Of a DNA stretch of 64,000 nt, positions 49,468 to 59,584 are shown in pieces (the stretch's first letter is position 1; the number at the start of each line of letters is the position of its first letter). The DNA comes from Arbacia lixula (Eukaryota; Echinodermata; Echinoidea; Arbacioida; Arbaciidae): contig OZ022584.1 of assembly GCA_963669155.1 (NCBI GenBank), positions 13,804,179 to 13,868,178 on the forward strand, read 5' to 3'. The position numbers were made by a program, and so were the translations under genes. The notes under the pieces are model-generated. The model searched no databases, had not been told where the DNA came from, and saw nothing but the letters and a program-made list of their open reading frames with translations.

Positions 49468-50199
49468 TAAAGGGATAGTCCACCTTGAAGTTAAGTTGGT
49501 TTTAAAAAAAGCAGAAATATGAAATGAACAAGTAAGAGAAGGTTTGTCAAAAATCAGACTAAGGATAAGAAAGTTATGATATTTCGAAATTTCAGCTCTG
49601 TGACCTCACGTGCAAGATAGGTGCTCTTCCATATGTTGTGTGCCGTATGATTCCTTTTCTGTTTTTGATGAAGCAATAATTTTTTCATAGTGTAATGTGT
49701 GGAAAAATGTCATTCTAATCATGTATCAAATGGGTTAATTGCCATTTGGTCCAATCCCAGTTGGTCCACTCGCCATTTCGTCTACAAGGAACCCCTTAAA
49801 AATACCATTTTAGATTAAAATATTGGGTCAAATTATCAACAACTCTAATCTACACCATAACCTCAAGGGTTAACCCTAATCCAGACCTCCTACCCCAACC
49901 CTAACCCATACAAATCAGCATGTGATAGTAGAAGAAATGGTGAGTGGACCAACTGGGATTGGACCAAATGGCAAATCACCATCAAATGCACAGCTGATGC
50001 ATATACTTTTGAGAAAATGGACATTTTCAAAAAAAATGTACACAACATATGGGAGAGCACCTCGCATGCGACGTCACAAAATCAAAACTTTAAAAAATCA
50101 TGACTTTCTCATCCTTTGACAAATTTTTGTCAAACATTCACTAATATGATTCTGGTTTTATCAAAACCGTCTGAATTTCAGAGTGAACTGTCCCTTTGA
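49468..50199. mobile_element. TIR element of the AAAGGGATAGTCCACC family (about 730 bp including an insert)
   Basis: The left end AAAGGGATAGTCCACCTTGA and right end GAGTGAACTGTCCCTTTGA are inverted. The similarity continues inward for about 190 bp: TTTGTCAAAAATCAGACTAA, GATAAGAAAGTTATGAT and CCATATGTTGTG are mirrored by AAATTTTTGTCAAA, ATCATGACTTTCTCATCC and CACAACATATGGGAGAGCAC. A second element sits in its middle. Relatives lie at 40030 and 51497. Confidence 0.8.
49733..49980. mobile_element. 248-bp hAT-like MITE nested in the previous element
   Basis: A perfect 8-bp direct repeat, ATCAAATG, flanks it (49725-49732 and 49981-49988). TIRs begin GGTTAATTGCCATTTGG and GGTGATTTGCCATTTGG (complement of the right end). 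The next part, 49741-49778 against 49935-49972, matches at 37 of 38 positions. An 8-bp target duplication is the hallmark of hAT elements. The interior contains CCAACCCTAACCC and has no coding capacity. Confidence 0.88.
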
Positions 50200-51301
50200 T
50201 ATGGAGACAGGCATCAACACATATTTGACAGCCATGGTGTTCATCCCTTTGCATTGCTATTTGTGTGGTGAAATATTTTAAAAGCGGGTAAAGTATCAGG
50301 AAAGGGAAGGAGGAAAGCCGACGTGCTGATGCGTGATGCTAACACAACGGCTAGATCAAGAAGCGAGATCCGCTCCATTACCAGAGGCAAAAAACCCTTT
50401 TCCTAAACCAGAAGAGGGAAATTAAATCTTGTAATTTGAGGAAAGCAAACTTTCCAGGTGGTGTGGATGTCGTACACTTGAGCTGGGGAGTTGAGTTGAA
50501 GCTATATGATTGCACAAGTCAAGTGTGATGATGCCGAACTCCATGTCTAATGTGCATCTGTGTTACGAGCTCCTGGTTGCTATAATTAGATGGCTCAAAG
50601 TGGTTGCCGAAAAGATGGCTTTACTCTGTAAATCTGTCTACAAAAGGGACAAACTTTTGATATACACTGTATATCCTAGAAATCATATGAGTGAGCAGAA
50701 GAGTCATTTATCTTTTGCCATAATGGAACATTTGCTTTGTGTGTTAATATCATCTGTTTTTTTCACCAGCATATGAACGTATCTACAGAGAGCAATATTT
50801 CAGTAAAACTTTGCTTGAAATATTTATATTTTAGAGAGGACAAGCAGTGTGTGTGTCATAATCGATATGTCAGAGATTGTGATATTCTGGAATATGTGTG
50901 AACTAGTTTCAGAATTGAATTGAAACATCGGCTAAAGGAATTCATACAAGTGTAGTTTATCACAAATATACTGAACATTTTGGTAACACCATGTGGTCAT
51001 ATTCTTTCAGAATATTTGACCCACTTATAGAATGACAAAAGGAAAGTAAAGTGAAAAGAGAAAAGAGGATTTTTTCAAAGTCATTTTTATGACTACTTAC
51101 ACAGGGCTGTTTTAAGCTTCAGCTTTCAGTGTTTAACTAAAAAATGAACGAGTCACAAAGAAGTTATACAGAAATAGAAGAAAGAAAGTATAGAGGCAGA
51201 GTGTCGTAAAAATAAAGTAAGTTTTGCAATAAACTATAGGTTTCTTCCAAAATCAGACAGAGAGAGTATCTATTTCTTTGTGCTTCTCTCCCACCATACA
51301 G

Positions 51302-51472
51302 ACATCCCACCAGCCATCGATGAGCGCTTCCCAGCAGAGATGCACGTTAGTCTGGGCCAGAACATCAGCCTGCACTGCTCTGCCTCGGGTAGCCCTCAGC
51401 CCAAGATCAGCTGGCTCAAGAATGGAGACTTCCTGCTGCAAGACCCCTTCCGGAGGATCACCATCACCCCAG
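51302..51472 (+). CDS. Exon 4: first half of the Ig domain
   Basis: Acceptor CACCATACAG (AG 51300-51301) and donor CCCCAG|GTGAGA, phase 1 in and out, 56 full codons plus split codons (residues 172-229). It carries the A-to-E strand part of an I-set Ig fold. The first core cysteine is in SLHCSASG, then SPQPKISW with the invariant tryptophan, then LKNG and RRITITPG. There is one N-glycosylation sequon (NIS). The second cysteine is in exon 5. A phase-1 intron inside an Ig domain is common in animal adhesion and receptor proteins. GC at third positions is about 75%. Confidence 0.93.
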
Positions 51473-51496
51473 GTGAGACATAATGCTTGCACTTAA

Positions 51497-51735
51497 ACGG
51501 AAAGTCTACCTTGAAGGTAAGCTGTTTTTTTTTAAAGCAAAAACATGAATGAAACAAATAAATAGGTTTGACAAAAGTCAGTCAACGAATAACAGAGTTA
51601 TCAATTTTCAATTTCTTGATTTGTGACATGTGTACCAGTCCACCCTGTTGGTTTTCATAAAAAAAAACATGAAATAAAGAAATAGGTGAAGGGTTAACCA
51701 AAGTCTGTCAAAGGAAACAGAGTTTTGAATTTTTA
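51497..51735. mobile_element. Remnant of the AAAGGGATAGTCCACC element family
   Basis: GGAAAGTCTACCTTGAAGGT, AGGTTTGACAAAAGTCAGTC and ACAGAGTTATCAATTTTC match the left arm of the 49468 element. Part of the block repeats at about 51655-51720 (GGTTAACCAAAGTCTGTCAA). Confidence 0.6.
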
Positions 51736-52616
51736 AATTTGCTAAAAAAATGTTTGTAGAAGTGAAAGGCAGAGGCTTGCTGTAGTATAAAGCTTGTAGG
51801 AGTTGCTTTTTCATATTCAAGTGCACAAACAAGTTTGATTTATGTACAAAACCTGCCTAAATATTGAGTTCACTTTTCTGGTTTGTGGTCGACATTCTCC
51901 AATCTCATTGAACTGTATTTCCTGGGCCGCAGTCATAATAGAGTACTTGAAGAACAAAGTCAGACAAATCAGCAGTCTTTGACAGCTTCTTTCAGAAAAT
52001 ACAGCCCATTAAACTGCTGTTTCTGGTTGAAAGAAACTATGGGGATGTGGATATGCATGTGGGGAGAAGACATCAGGATTGGGAAATGAACTATTAATCA
52101 GCAAATGCTACTATAAATGTTTATGGCAATACGTGACTGTAAAACCTTTGTGAGCCAGATAAACTGCTGCTCGATTGGAAATTGTGTGTATTCATTGTGA
52201 AAAAAGTTTCAAACACAAACAGTTAAGGCAGGAAGGTGGAGGCATACTAGTCAGCGTACTCTTTATTCAACTTTAAGTTAATAATTCAGCTCAGAACCAA
52301 ACTAGATAATTTCAGACATTTAGAATATGTTTCAACTCTCAATTTGCTGGAATGTCAAAGTACTTGTATTAGATCTACTTTTAATTTGGAATTTCATACC
52401 TCATGGTTCATGTGTCCATTGTGAATTACAAGATAGACCAGGGTCTTCTAAAGCAGCTCTAATGAATAAATACCATTTTACCTAGCCTTGATGCATTGCT
52501 AAATATTATGTTAAATTCTATTTTGTCATCTGTCTGCAGCTGTTTAACCAAGTTGTTTAACCAATTTAACCAAGTAATATGACATGTGCTTTTTTTAATG
52601 TCCATGTACATTGTTT

Positions 52617-52885
52617 GGTAACAGTCCGATATTCCAAAGGCTCGTTATTCTGAAGGGTCGTAATTCCAAAACACGTAAATTCCCTATACCTCGATGCTCA
52701 TTAGTCCGAAAACGAAAAAAAGGTTTGTCGATCCGATCATTTGTGGCGTTATTTCGAAGGTCCATTAATCCGAAAGTGAAATAGGGTTCGTAATTCTGGA
52801 GGCTCGTTAATCCGAAAACGAAATAAGGCTCATTTCTCCAAAGATTCGTTAATCCGAAATCAAAATAAGGTTCATTTTTCGCATT
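52617..52885 (-). repeat. Dispersed repeat, CGTTATTCCGAA family, expanded reverse copy
   Basis: It reads in the opposite direction to copies 1 and 3, with GTAACAGTCCGATATTCC, AACACGTAAATTCCCTATAC and CTCATTAGTCCGAAAACG. It then continues with extra iterations of TCGTTAATCCGAAA(A/T) at about 28-40 bp spacing to 52885, which the other copies lack. Confidence 0.8.
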
Positions 52886-55204
52886 CATATTCGTGTCTTT
52901 CATTTATGTATCTTTAATGTGGTTTAGTGGGGTGGGGTAACATCACCACACTTGGTATAGATATGTTTCACTCTGTATTATTGTTTTTGTTTGTTATTCA
53001 GCATTATACTCACTTCAAACCCATACTTTTTACAGATTTGAATTACCAACTTGTAGATTTATCATTTGACCTTTTTTTCACTTTGGAAAATCCTCACTTA
53101 GATTATATCTATCAATTAAAAACAAACATGAAGAAATGTAATGTTCATTAATGTGATGCATCTTTTATTATTTGTAATACTTGATATCAGCAGTTATAGT
53201 CCCTTACCACATATTTGTGGTACTAAGTCTCAAATGGGTTAAAAAATGAAGAATTAGCTGATGCCTATGACTCCCAGCCAGGGCACAGTTAGGGTATGTA
53301 CGTAGGGAGCAGCTTGAGAGGAAGAGGAAGTCAAAATGGGTCGTCCCTTGCTCTGCCCATTTTTGTGGCTATCTTTGAGGTCATTAAAGCAGATTTGCCA
53401 AAATGGAACGCAGATGCGGTTAGCCTTTTGGACATGGCTAATTCAAACTTAAAGATAAGATTCTAGTACTGACAAGACTAGTCACTCTTTCATTCACCTC
53501 TTTTCTCCCTCCGTGTTTTGGGGGCGAGGCGGACAAGGAATTGAGAATGAATATTCTACTGCAGTGAAACCTGTTTATCGAATATTAGAGTTAAGATTGA
53601 AAATGCCCCACAGCCGAGAAGGCAGGCTAAGATGCAGGCTGTGGTACACATTTAACTCACTGAAGAAATATGAAGTGCACAAAGCAAGTAAATGGTATCA
53701 AACAAGTTCTTGTAATAGTCAACTTTTTTTGTTGTTGTGACCATATATCCATCACAAATGGAATTGATTTTCCTTTCCGGGGTTTATTAAAGTACTATAT
53801 CTTGTAGCAACATATATATTTCTTTCCTCTGTGACCATAGATCTTGGGGGAAAAAGTTTATGATGAACATTTGAATCAGGTTCCCACAAATGTATTGTAG
53901 AGCATTCTTTTGGATTATGTGACTCTTCTCTTCCCTCCACAAATTTGTCTTACTTTTGTGTAAAAGGTAAGCGCTGACGCATGTTTGCTTATATTTGATC
54001 TGCGGAAATCTTTGATCTTCCTCTTGAAATTCTAGTCCGTTATATTGTTCAATATTGGCCCAATTCAAACATCCTGTTATTCCCTTGTTGCAAGTGTAAC
54101 CCACAGAAGGCAATACATGTCTATTGTCCAATGTACAACAAGTTGTGATATGTTTGAACAACTTGCTGACTAAATATCACTAACCTGTTCAAAAAGTCAC
54201 CGCTGAGTACTCACCTTTATTATCAAGGAATTTAAAAAGGAGTAATATTGATATAGGTTTTTTTTCAGCCTCTTGATCTCATTTGTGAAAGAAAAATTAC
54301 TGCAATCTTTCTTTTAATTGAAAGGGCAAGGAGGCATGTAGCGATAGCATTGTTGGTATGTGAAGAAAATAAATGTTTCAAAGAAGTGGACCCTTTTATG
54401 TTGACTGGTTCATGTTTCATTTGCAGTGAAAGGGATTGAGCCCTTATCAATCATCAGTCAGGGATGATATGATGCTGGTTTCAATTTTGATGAACACAGT
54501 TTGAGAGTGAATAAGGAGGTCAACTGTTTGTGCAAGCAATCCCCTTCAGAACCTTTGTGTGTCAGAGTTGTGTTTTGGGAAACATATATACAGGAAGCTC
54601 AGTGTCGTCCAACTTATCATTGAATACCGGTATGTTATTCTGTAGTGCTCCAGTTTGTAAGTTAAATATGCACTCGAAATAACGCCGAAAAGTGAGCAGA
54701 TGAATGAGCATGGGACGAAAGTCACAAAAGAGAGAAAAAAGGGCAGGGCCTTATTAAAACATGTCTCTTTCAATACATGCCTCTTTATAATTTATTCAAA
54801 CATTTCAATGTTCTGCTTATGAACCAGCTCATGAGCTAGAGGATTGGTGATGCATGCGCAAGGGCAGTGACTTAAAAGTGACATTAGGGTGATTTACCCG
54901 AAGAACAGAAACCTCAATCTCCTGCTTTCCACCCGCGCCAGCTCCGATTCGTCCCTTCCCTTCCCTTCCGTCCCCTGGAGTCCTCCGATACACTCACTGC
55001 CCCTATCATTTCCCATCTTCCTTCCCCACTCCTCCCCCTCTGTAACCATCCCATGCCTCTCTGACCATCCCTCGCCTCTGTAACCATCCCTTGCCGATCC
55101 CGTTCCCCCACGATCCTGAATGTCAAGGGTAATAGTGAGTGGAAGATGGGGAAGGGAACGCCCTTCCCATAGGACTAGACTCCGAGAGCAATGAACTTAC
55201 GGGG

Positions 55205-55295
55205 TTAACCTGCTTTCAACCCTCTCGGCACCACAGGTGCAGGAAATGTGTGATAAGTAAATGAGCTTTTTCTGGCTTGGTACTCTAACAGTTAA
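55205..55295. mobile_element. Possible diverged TTAA MITE
   Basis: TTAA at 55205 and 55292 bounds CCTGCTTTCAACCCTCTCGG ... CTTGGTACTCTAACAG. It resembles the degenerate copy at 12980 in parts. This is a weak call. Confidence 0.2.
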
Positions 55296-55573
55296 ACTTG
55301 ATGTGGATTCATATTATGCTTCTAGACCCCTTCGAGAGCACTCTAGCAGCTCAGGACGCTCTTGTGTACACACCCAAAATCAACAAAAGTGTTCTGAGAC
55401 ATTGTAGGAAGTGTCTGAAATGGTTCTGCAGATTCGCAAAGTTATTTCGGCATTCTTGGACTTGTTCTAGGTTTGTTGTATATTTGAGGGGAGCATTTCA
55501 AAGCGTGACAGGGGGACTAAGTTTAATTTTTATATAGATTCCTTTTTGATTTGCTTTATCTTTCCTAGTATTT

Positions 55574-56240
55574 CACCCACTTGCTTCCTTCATGTCATAT
55601 GAACATGTACATTATCTTCATGTCTTTCCCTTCTTTTTCCCAGTGTTTATTTAATTTGCATCTCTCCTGTTTTATTTGTATTCTCATTCTGCCATTTGCC
55701 CTCATTCTGTCCTTCTGTCTTCTCTTCTTTCTTCCAGTTGCAATTTCTGTTTTTATCTCTTTCCTTCTGTTTGTTTCAGCTTTTCTTTTATTCATTTTTT
55801 CTTTTCTTCTTTCTTCTTTGCTTACTAATTTTCTTCCTTTTTTGGTTTTTGAATTTTTCTCTATCTAGTTCTTTTGTTCAGTTTTGTTTTTGTCTTCTTT
55901 CTTCAATTCTGTCGTTGTTTCTGTTCATTCTCATTCTTTTCTTTATATTGTTTTCCTTCAATACTTTTCTCCCCACGTCGCTTCTTTTCTTCTTCATATG
56001 TTCATGGCTTCTTTTTCTTCTTCTCCCCGGTTCCTGTCTTTTTGTCTTTCTTTCTTTATTGTTTTCCTTTCTGTTACTCTATTTCTAGCATTCTACAATT
56101 GGTATGTATCTTCATTCATTATTTCACTTTGTTTCTTTCCTCCTCTTAAATTCAATTCTTCATTCCTTACTTTGCTTCACCCAAGATCTCTTTATCTTCT
56201 CCTATACATGTTTTATTCCGTTGTTTCATGACCAATCTCC
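55574..56240. repeat. Long pyrimidine-rich tract
   Basis: About 650 bp of C/T-biased sequence (TTCTTTCTTC-like) with no fixed unit. Overlapping phenylalanine/leucine/serine-rich open frames in several phases are composition artefacts. It lies in intron 4, ending about 180 bp before exon 5. Confidence 0.8.
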
Positions 56241-56418
56241 TTCCTCTTTAGTGTATAAAAGCTGTTCCCATCATTTGAAACTAAGGTAGAACCCCTCCAT
56301 ATTTGATGTAGGTTCATTGTTAACATAACTGATATATTACAGTAATACTCAGAGTACATCTTATTCTTCTCTTCAAATAAATCAGAGTCTTTTTTGTCTT
56401 TTTTGCTTACTTCAACAG

Positions 56419-56532
56419 ATACAATGGTTATTCACAAGGCTACTGAGTTCGACAGTGCCCATTATTCATGCATAGCAGCTAACATAGTGGGGTATGCCAA
56501 GGAAGATATCACAGTCAAAGTCTCTGACAAAC
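56419..56532 (+). CDS. Exon 5: second half of the Ig domain
   Basis: Acceptor TTCAACAG (AG 56417-56418) and donor ACAAAC|GTAAGT, phase 1 in and out, 37 full codons (residues 230-266). It contains the I-set F-strand motif DSAHYSCIAAN with the second core cysteine, then the G strand EDITVKV. This completes the fold begun in exon 4. GC at third positions is about 46%, against about 75% for exon 4, although both halves belong to one domain. A near-copy of its donor lies 187 bp downstream. Confidence 0.93.
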
Positions 56533-56790
56533 GTAAGTACAAACAATCAACTATAGTACTTGTAATGATAGTGTTGGTTATGATAATGATGATAGTGATG
56601 ATGATGTTGATGACGATGATGATGACGATGATTTTGATGATGAATTTGCTGGAAGTGGTGCTGGAAGTGGTGTTGGTTTTAAGAAATACTTGTCATGAAA
56701 GGTTGCACAAAAGAGAAACGTAAGTACAAAAAATCAACTATAGTGAGTGTAATGATAGTGTTGGTTATAATAGTGATGGTGGTGTTGTGG
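56532..56790. repeat. Tandem duplication copying the exon 5 splice donor, with GAT microsatellite
   Basis: CGTAAGTACAAACAATCAAC, TATAGTACTTGTAATGATAG, TGTTGGTTAT at 56532 recurs at 56719 (CGTAAGTACAAAAAATCAAC and so on). Between them lies a (GAT)n-like stretch (56585-56645) with GTGGTGCTGGAAGTGGTG. Confidence 0.85.
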
Positions 56791-58259
56791 TGGTGATGAT
56801 GATAATGATGAATGTGATGGCATTGGTGCTTAAAATGGTGTTGTTCTGAAGAAATACTTATATTGAAAGGTCATACTCATACAAAAAGCTAATTACTTTA
56901 AAAGAGACATCATGATTAAAGTCTCCATTTAAAGATTTATGAAGATGCACGCTGGAATTGTAAAATAGCCAGCTGGAGTGATATGAAATGTGCACCAAAC
57001 GCAAACCTCCAATGCATTATGATAATAATGTATGCAAGTTGTCGGCTATTGAGGATGGATATAAGATGATCAACTGTGCTGTGGGAAGCATAACCAAACT
57101 CTGGTTAACTCTCTCATTACCATCACCATGGAGATGTATAATAAGCCAATGGGTGTTTTAAGGTCTGGTAATGTAAGAATTAAGTCAGGTTGCTTGCAAG
57201 AACCGACGTCTTTAATTGTAGAGGTACAATGCACTTTCTGCTGTATATTTCTGGTGAGAGCCGTGCATATTTCTTCAGCAGTCAGCAGTCGAAATTTCAT
57301 TACAGATTTCGCACATGACTGCATTTGTGCTATGAGCATGAGTGTATCAACAATCCCACTGCTAAAGTTAGCGAAAGCTTTGTGGATTTGAAAGCATTTT
57401 AGTTATTGTACCTCCACTATGTGGAGAGCATTGTCCTTGATAGTGGTGATGGGTGTGAAATATTGAATTAGAGTCCACTTAGAGATGTGGTGAGACATAT
57501 CTGTCAAAGTAGTTACGTATTATGTGATGGATATTTGTTCATAAGTGTTAACAAATTTATGATGGAAAATTATGAAAGCTTGATTGAAATGATTCTAATG
57601 AGAACTGTTCATAGTTTTCTTGGGATAACATTTCAATATTCATTGTATTTTGCTGAGAAATTCTTTCTCCTTCTGTGAATGTGACTCCATCTGGTCACTT
57701 GAGCGTGTGGTTGTCCATTTATCTGACCATTTGGTCAATTTAGCTATATACCAATATAATCAAAGTCAATGCCAAAAGCTATTTACGGGCAATTGACAAG
57801 CAAATCATATTGTGTTGGATTATGGCAATACTTCAAAATAATTGTAATGGATAGTGGAGTTGGGCAAAGTGCTTTTGCAGTCTTGTTGATGTGAATATGA
57901 AGAAAATTTGAATTTTCACCAGACCCCCTTCCCCTCTAGTTGGCTGTATTTCTACACTCTAGATATCCATCTATTTTGCTGTGCATTATATCGATATAAT
58001 GGATGTCAAAGGCTTTGATTATATTCTGCTCAAAATATCAAATGGCAGTGCTTCATTGAATTAGCGATGGCAAAAAGACTCTAAGTCTACATGAGTAAAG
58101 GCAAAAACAGCAAATTCCAAATGGCTCCAAAAGTTCTATATGGAACGATGTGGTCAACATCGGGTAAAAGTTCTATATTGGGTAATATGGTCAAAATCAG
58201 TAAAAGTGCTATCTGGTCAGCATGAGTAAAGTCGTGTGCACACGTTTCTTTGCATACAG
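56533..58259 (+). other. Intron 5 (about 1.7 kb)
   Basis: It holds the donor-duplicating tandem repeat and a TTAA MITE. The remainder is AT-rich with nothing recognised. Confidence 0.85.
57105..57183. mobile_element. 79-bp piggyBac-like MITE, copy 3 (TTAA flanked)
   Basis: TTAA stands at both ends. The inner ends are CTCTCATTACC and GGTAATGTAAGAA. It has the same 79-bp length as copies 1 and 2. Confidence 0.78.
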
Positions 58260-58506
58260 CCAAGAAGAAGGAGATTGGGTGCAAGGACGGGACTATAGAG
58301 GGCCTCCACCACATGCAGAGCCTAGCAGCCTGTAGCGGGGCCTGGAAGGGGCACGTAAAGAAGGGCAAGACCCTCTGTGCCCACGGCTGGCGGGTCTGCA
58401 ACCACGAGGATATCGACACCCTCAAGCACATCTCGTGGCTCGATGCCACTAGCATGAACGGCTGCTATGCATACAACGCCGCCAACAATGAGGGCAGGTG
58501 TACGAG
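58260..58506 (+). CDS. Exon 6: first half of cysteine-rich module B
   Basis: Acceptor TTTGCATACAG (AG 58258-58259) and donor ACGAG|GTGAGG. It enters in phase 1 and leaves in phase 2 after 81 full codons (residues 267-349 with split codons). A basic linker, PKKKEIG, precedes the module. Landmarks repeat those of exon 2: CKDGTIEG, LAACSGAW, GHV, LCAHGWRVC, NGCYAYNAA, with all seven cysteines at the same spacing when the first codon of exon 7 is included. This is an internal duplication, 38 of 78 identical by hand alignment with no gaps. High GC contrasts with the flanking introns. Confidence 0.93.
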
Positions 58507-59085
58507 GTGAGGGAGAACGATGGTTATACATTACAGCGATATCTGCTTTTTGCGATCATCTTTGGAAAAAATAACCCACCTGTTTATAGAGACCACATTT
58601 GTTGTATCCTTAAACTAAATTCAAGCTAGTTACCATCTTTTATTCAATGGTTTATTCAAATTGGTATGATTAATATGTGTTTTTTACACGGTCTGATTCA
58701 TAGAAACGTGCCTGAATTTAGGGGAAGCACTCATTATTCCGAAGGTTCGTTATTCCAAACGTTACGCGACAATTGCTCGGATTAACGAACCCTTTTTCAT
58801 TTTTTGACTAACGAGCATCGAGGTATAGGCAATTAACGTGTTGCGGAATTACGAACCTTCGGAATAACGAACCTTCAGAATATCGAACTGTAACCGAAAT
58901 TAGCACTCTATGCAGAACATGTGCTTTCATTATTGGACCCTTTTAAAGCATGATCTAAATCTTAAAGTCCTTTATGAATTCAGGCCTTGGTGTGTAAGCT
59001 ATGATTGTCTTGTGAGAACCTATATAGGGACCGCGTCTCATGAAGGACCTTGCTCACACCAGAATAAATTTCCTCTCCCATTCAG
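58507..59085 (+). other. Intron 6 (579 bp)
   Basis: It lies in phase 2 inside module B, 22 bp earlier in the aligned coding sequence than the corresponding intron of module A. It contains a CGTTATTCCGAA-family repeat. Confidence 0.85.
58722..58894 (+). repeat. Dispersed repeat, CGTTATTCCGAA family, copy 3
   Basis: GGGAAGCACTCATTATTCCG ... GAGGTATAGGCAATTAACG ... TATCGAACTGTAACCG closely matches 5084-5240 in the same orientation, with one extra iteration of AATAACGAACCTTC. Confidence 0.85.
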
Positions 59086-59315
59086 CTGCACAGGGGAGCC
59101 GGGCCATGACGTGCTGGGAGGGGTGGGGCGGCACTGCTCCAAACGCCGACAGCGCCACGAGTCCTGCCTGGGGGAGGGGCGGGTGGACGTCTTCCCACCG
59201 CACCGGGAGTACGTCTACGACCAGGTCGACAAGTGCTCCTTCCAGGAGGGGCTGCTCTCTGGTGCCCTCTGCTGCCGCATACCGGACAGGCGCAAGGGCG
59301 GCCCCGGAAAAGTCT
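59086..59315 (+). CDS. Exon 7: second half of cysteine-rich module B
   Basis: Acceptor CTCCCATTCAG (AG 59084-59085), chosen over CTGCACAG at 59092-59093 because only the first gives the phase 2 needed by exon 6. Its single leading base completes a serine codon. Donor GTCT|GTGAGT, phase 1 out, 76 full codons. Landmarks are SCTGEPGHDVLGGVGRHC, HESCLGEGRVD, VDKCSFQEG and SGALCCRIP, then a basic tail, DRRKGGPGKV. It has five later cysteines against seven in module A, lacking the ASCC pair, so B has 12 cysteines in total. The loop between the GR(I/V)D motif and the next cysteine is three residues longer than in A. Confidence 0.92.
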
Positions 59316-59584
59316 GTGAGTATACCAAGAAACTGTCCCGTCCCAATACATCTGATATGATTTTGCAGTGATTCAGCAGTCAGAGATCGTATAGGGGACT
59401 TGAAATATGACATCACCTTCTTGAACAAATGCAATGACCAAATCATTCAATTCAGCCAGTCGCAGAGTCATATAACTGATCGGATGGTGGCGTGTGCAGT
59501 GGCTTTTATAGGAAGGCTTGTCCCAATTTCTGAAGTAGGGGAATATGTTTAGATGAATCAAAGTTTCTAAATTACTTTGAAAAA

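Larger units (their letters stand above)
40673..51301 (+). other. Intron 3 (about 10.6 kb)
   Basis: It separates module A from the Ig domain, phase 1. It holds a GA microsatellite, a MITE cluster, a GA-rich minisatellite, a hairpin and the nested element pair, all listed separately. No further exon was recognised. Confidence 0.7.
51473..56418 (+). other. Intron 4 (about 4.9 kb)
   Basis: It splits the Ig domain. It contains a TIR-element remnant 24 bp after the donor, a reversed CGTTATTCCGAA-family copy and a long pyrimidine-rich tract, listed separately. The rest shows nothing I can name. Confidence 0.75.

Noticed and set aside
52595-52903. 102-codon minus-strand frame with repeating Asn-Glu-Pro-Tyr-Phe-type units
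   Set aside because: The peptide repeats mirror the iterated TCGTTAATCCGAAA motif of the repeat family. It is not a gene.
55581-56289. Several overlapping open frames of 60-130 codons rich in Phe, Leu and Ser
   Set aside because: They arise from the pyrimidine-rich tract in more than one phase. No domain, conserved motif or splice context is present.
59054-59446. Minus-strand open frames of 89 and 130 codons
   Set aside because: They are antisense shadows of exon 7, whose GC-rich codons leave few stops on the opposite strand.
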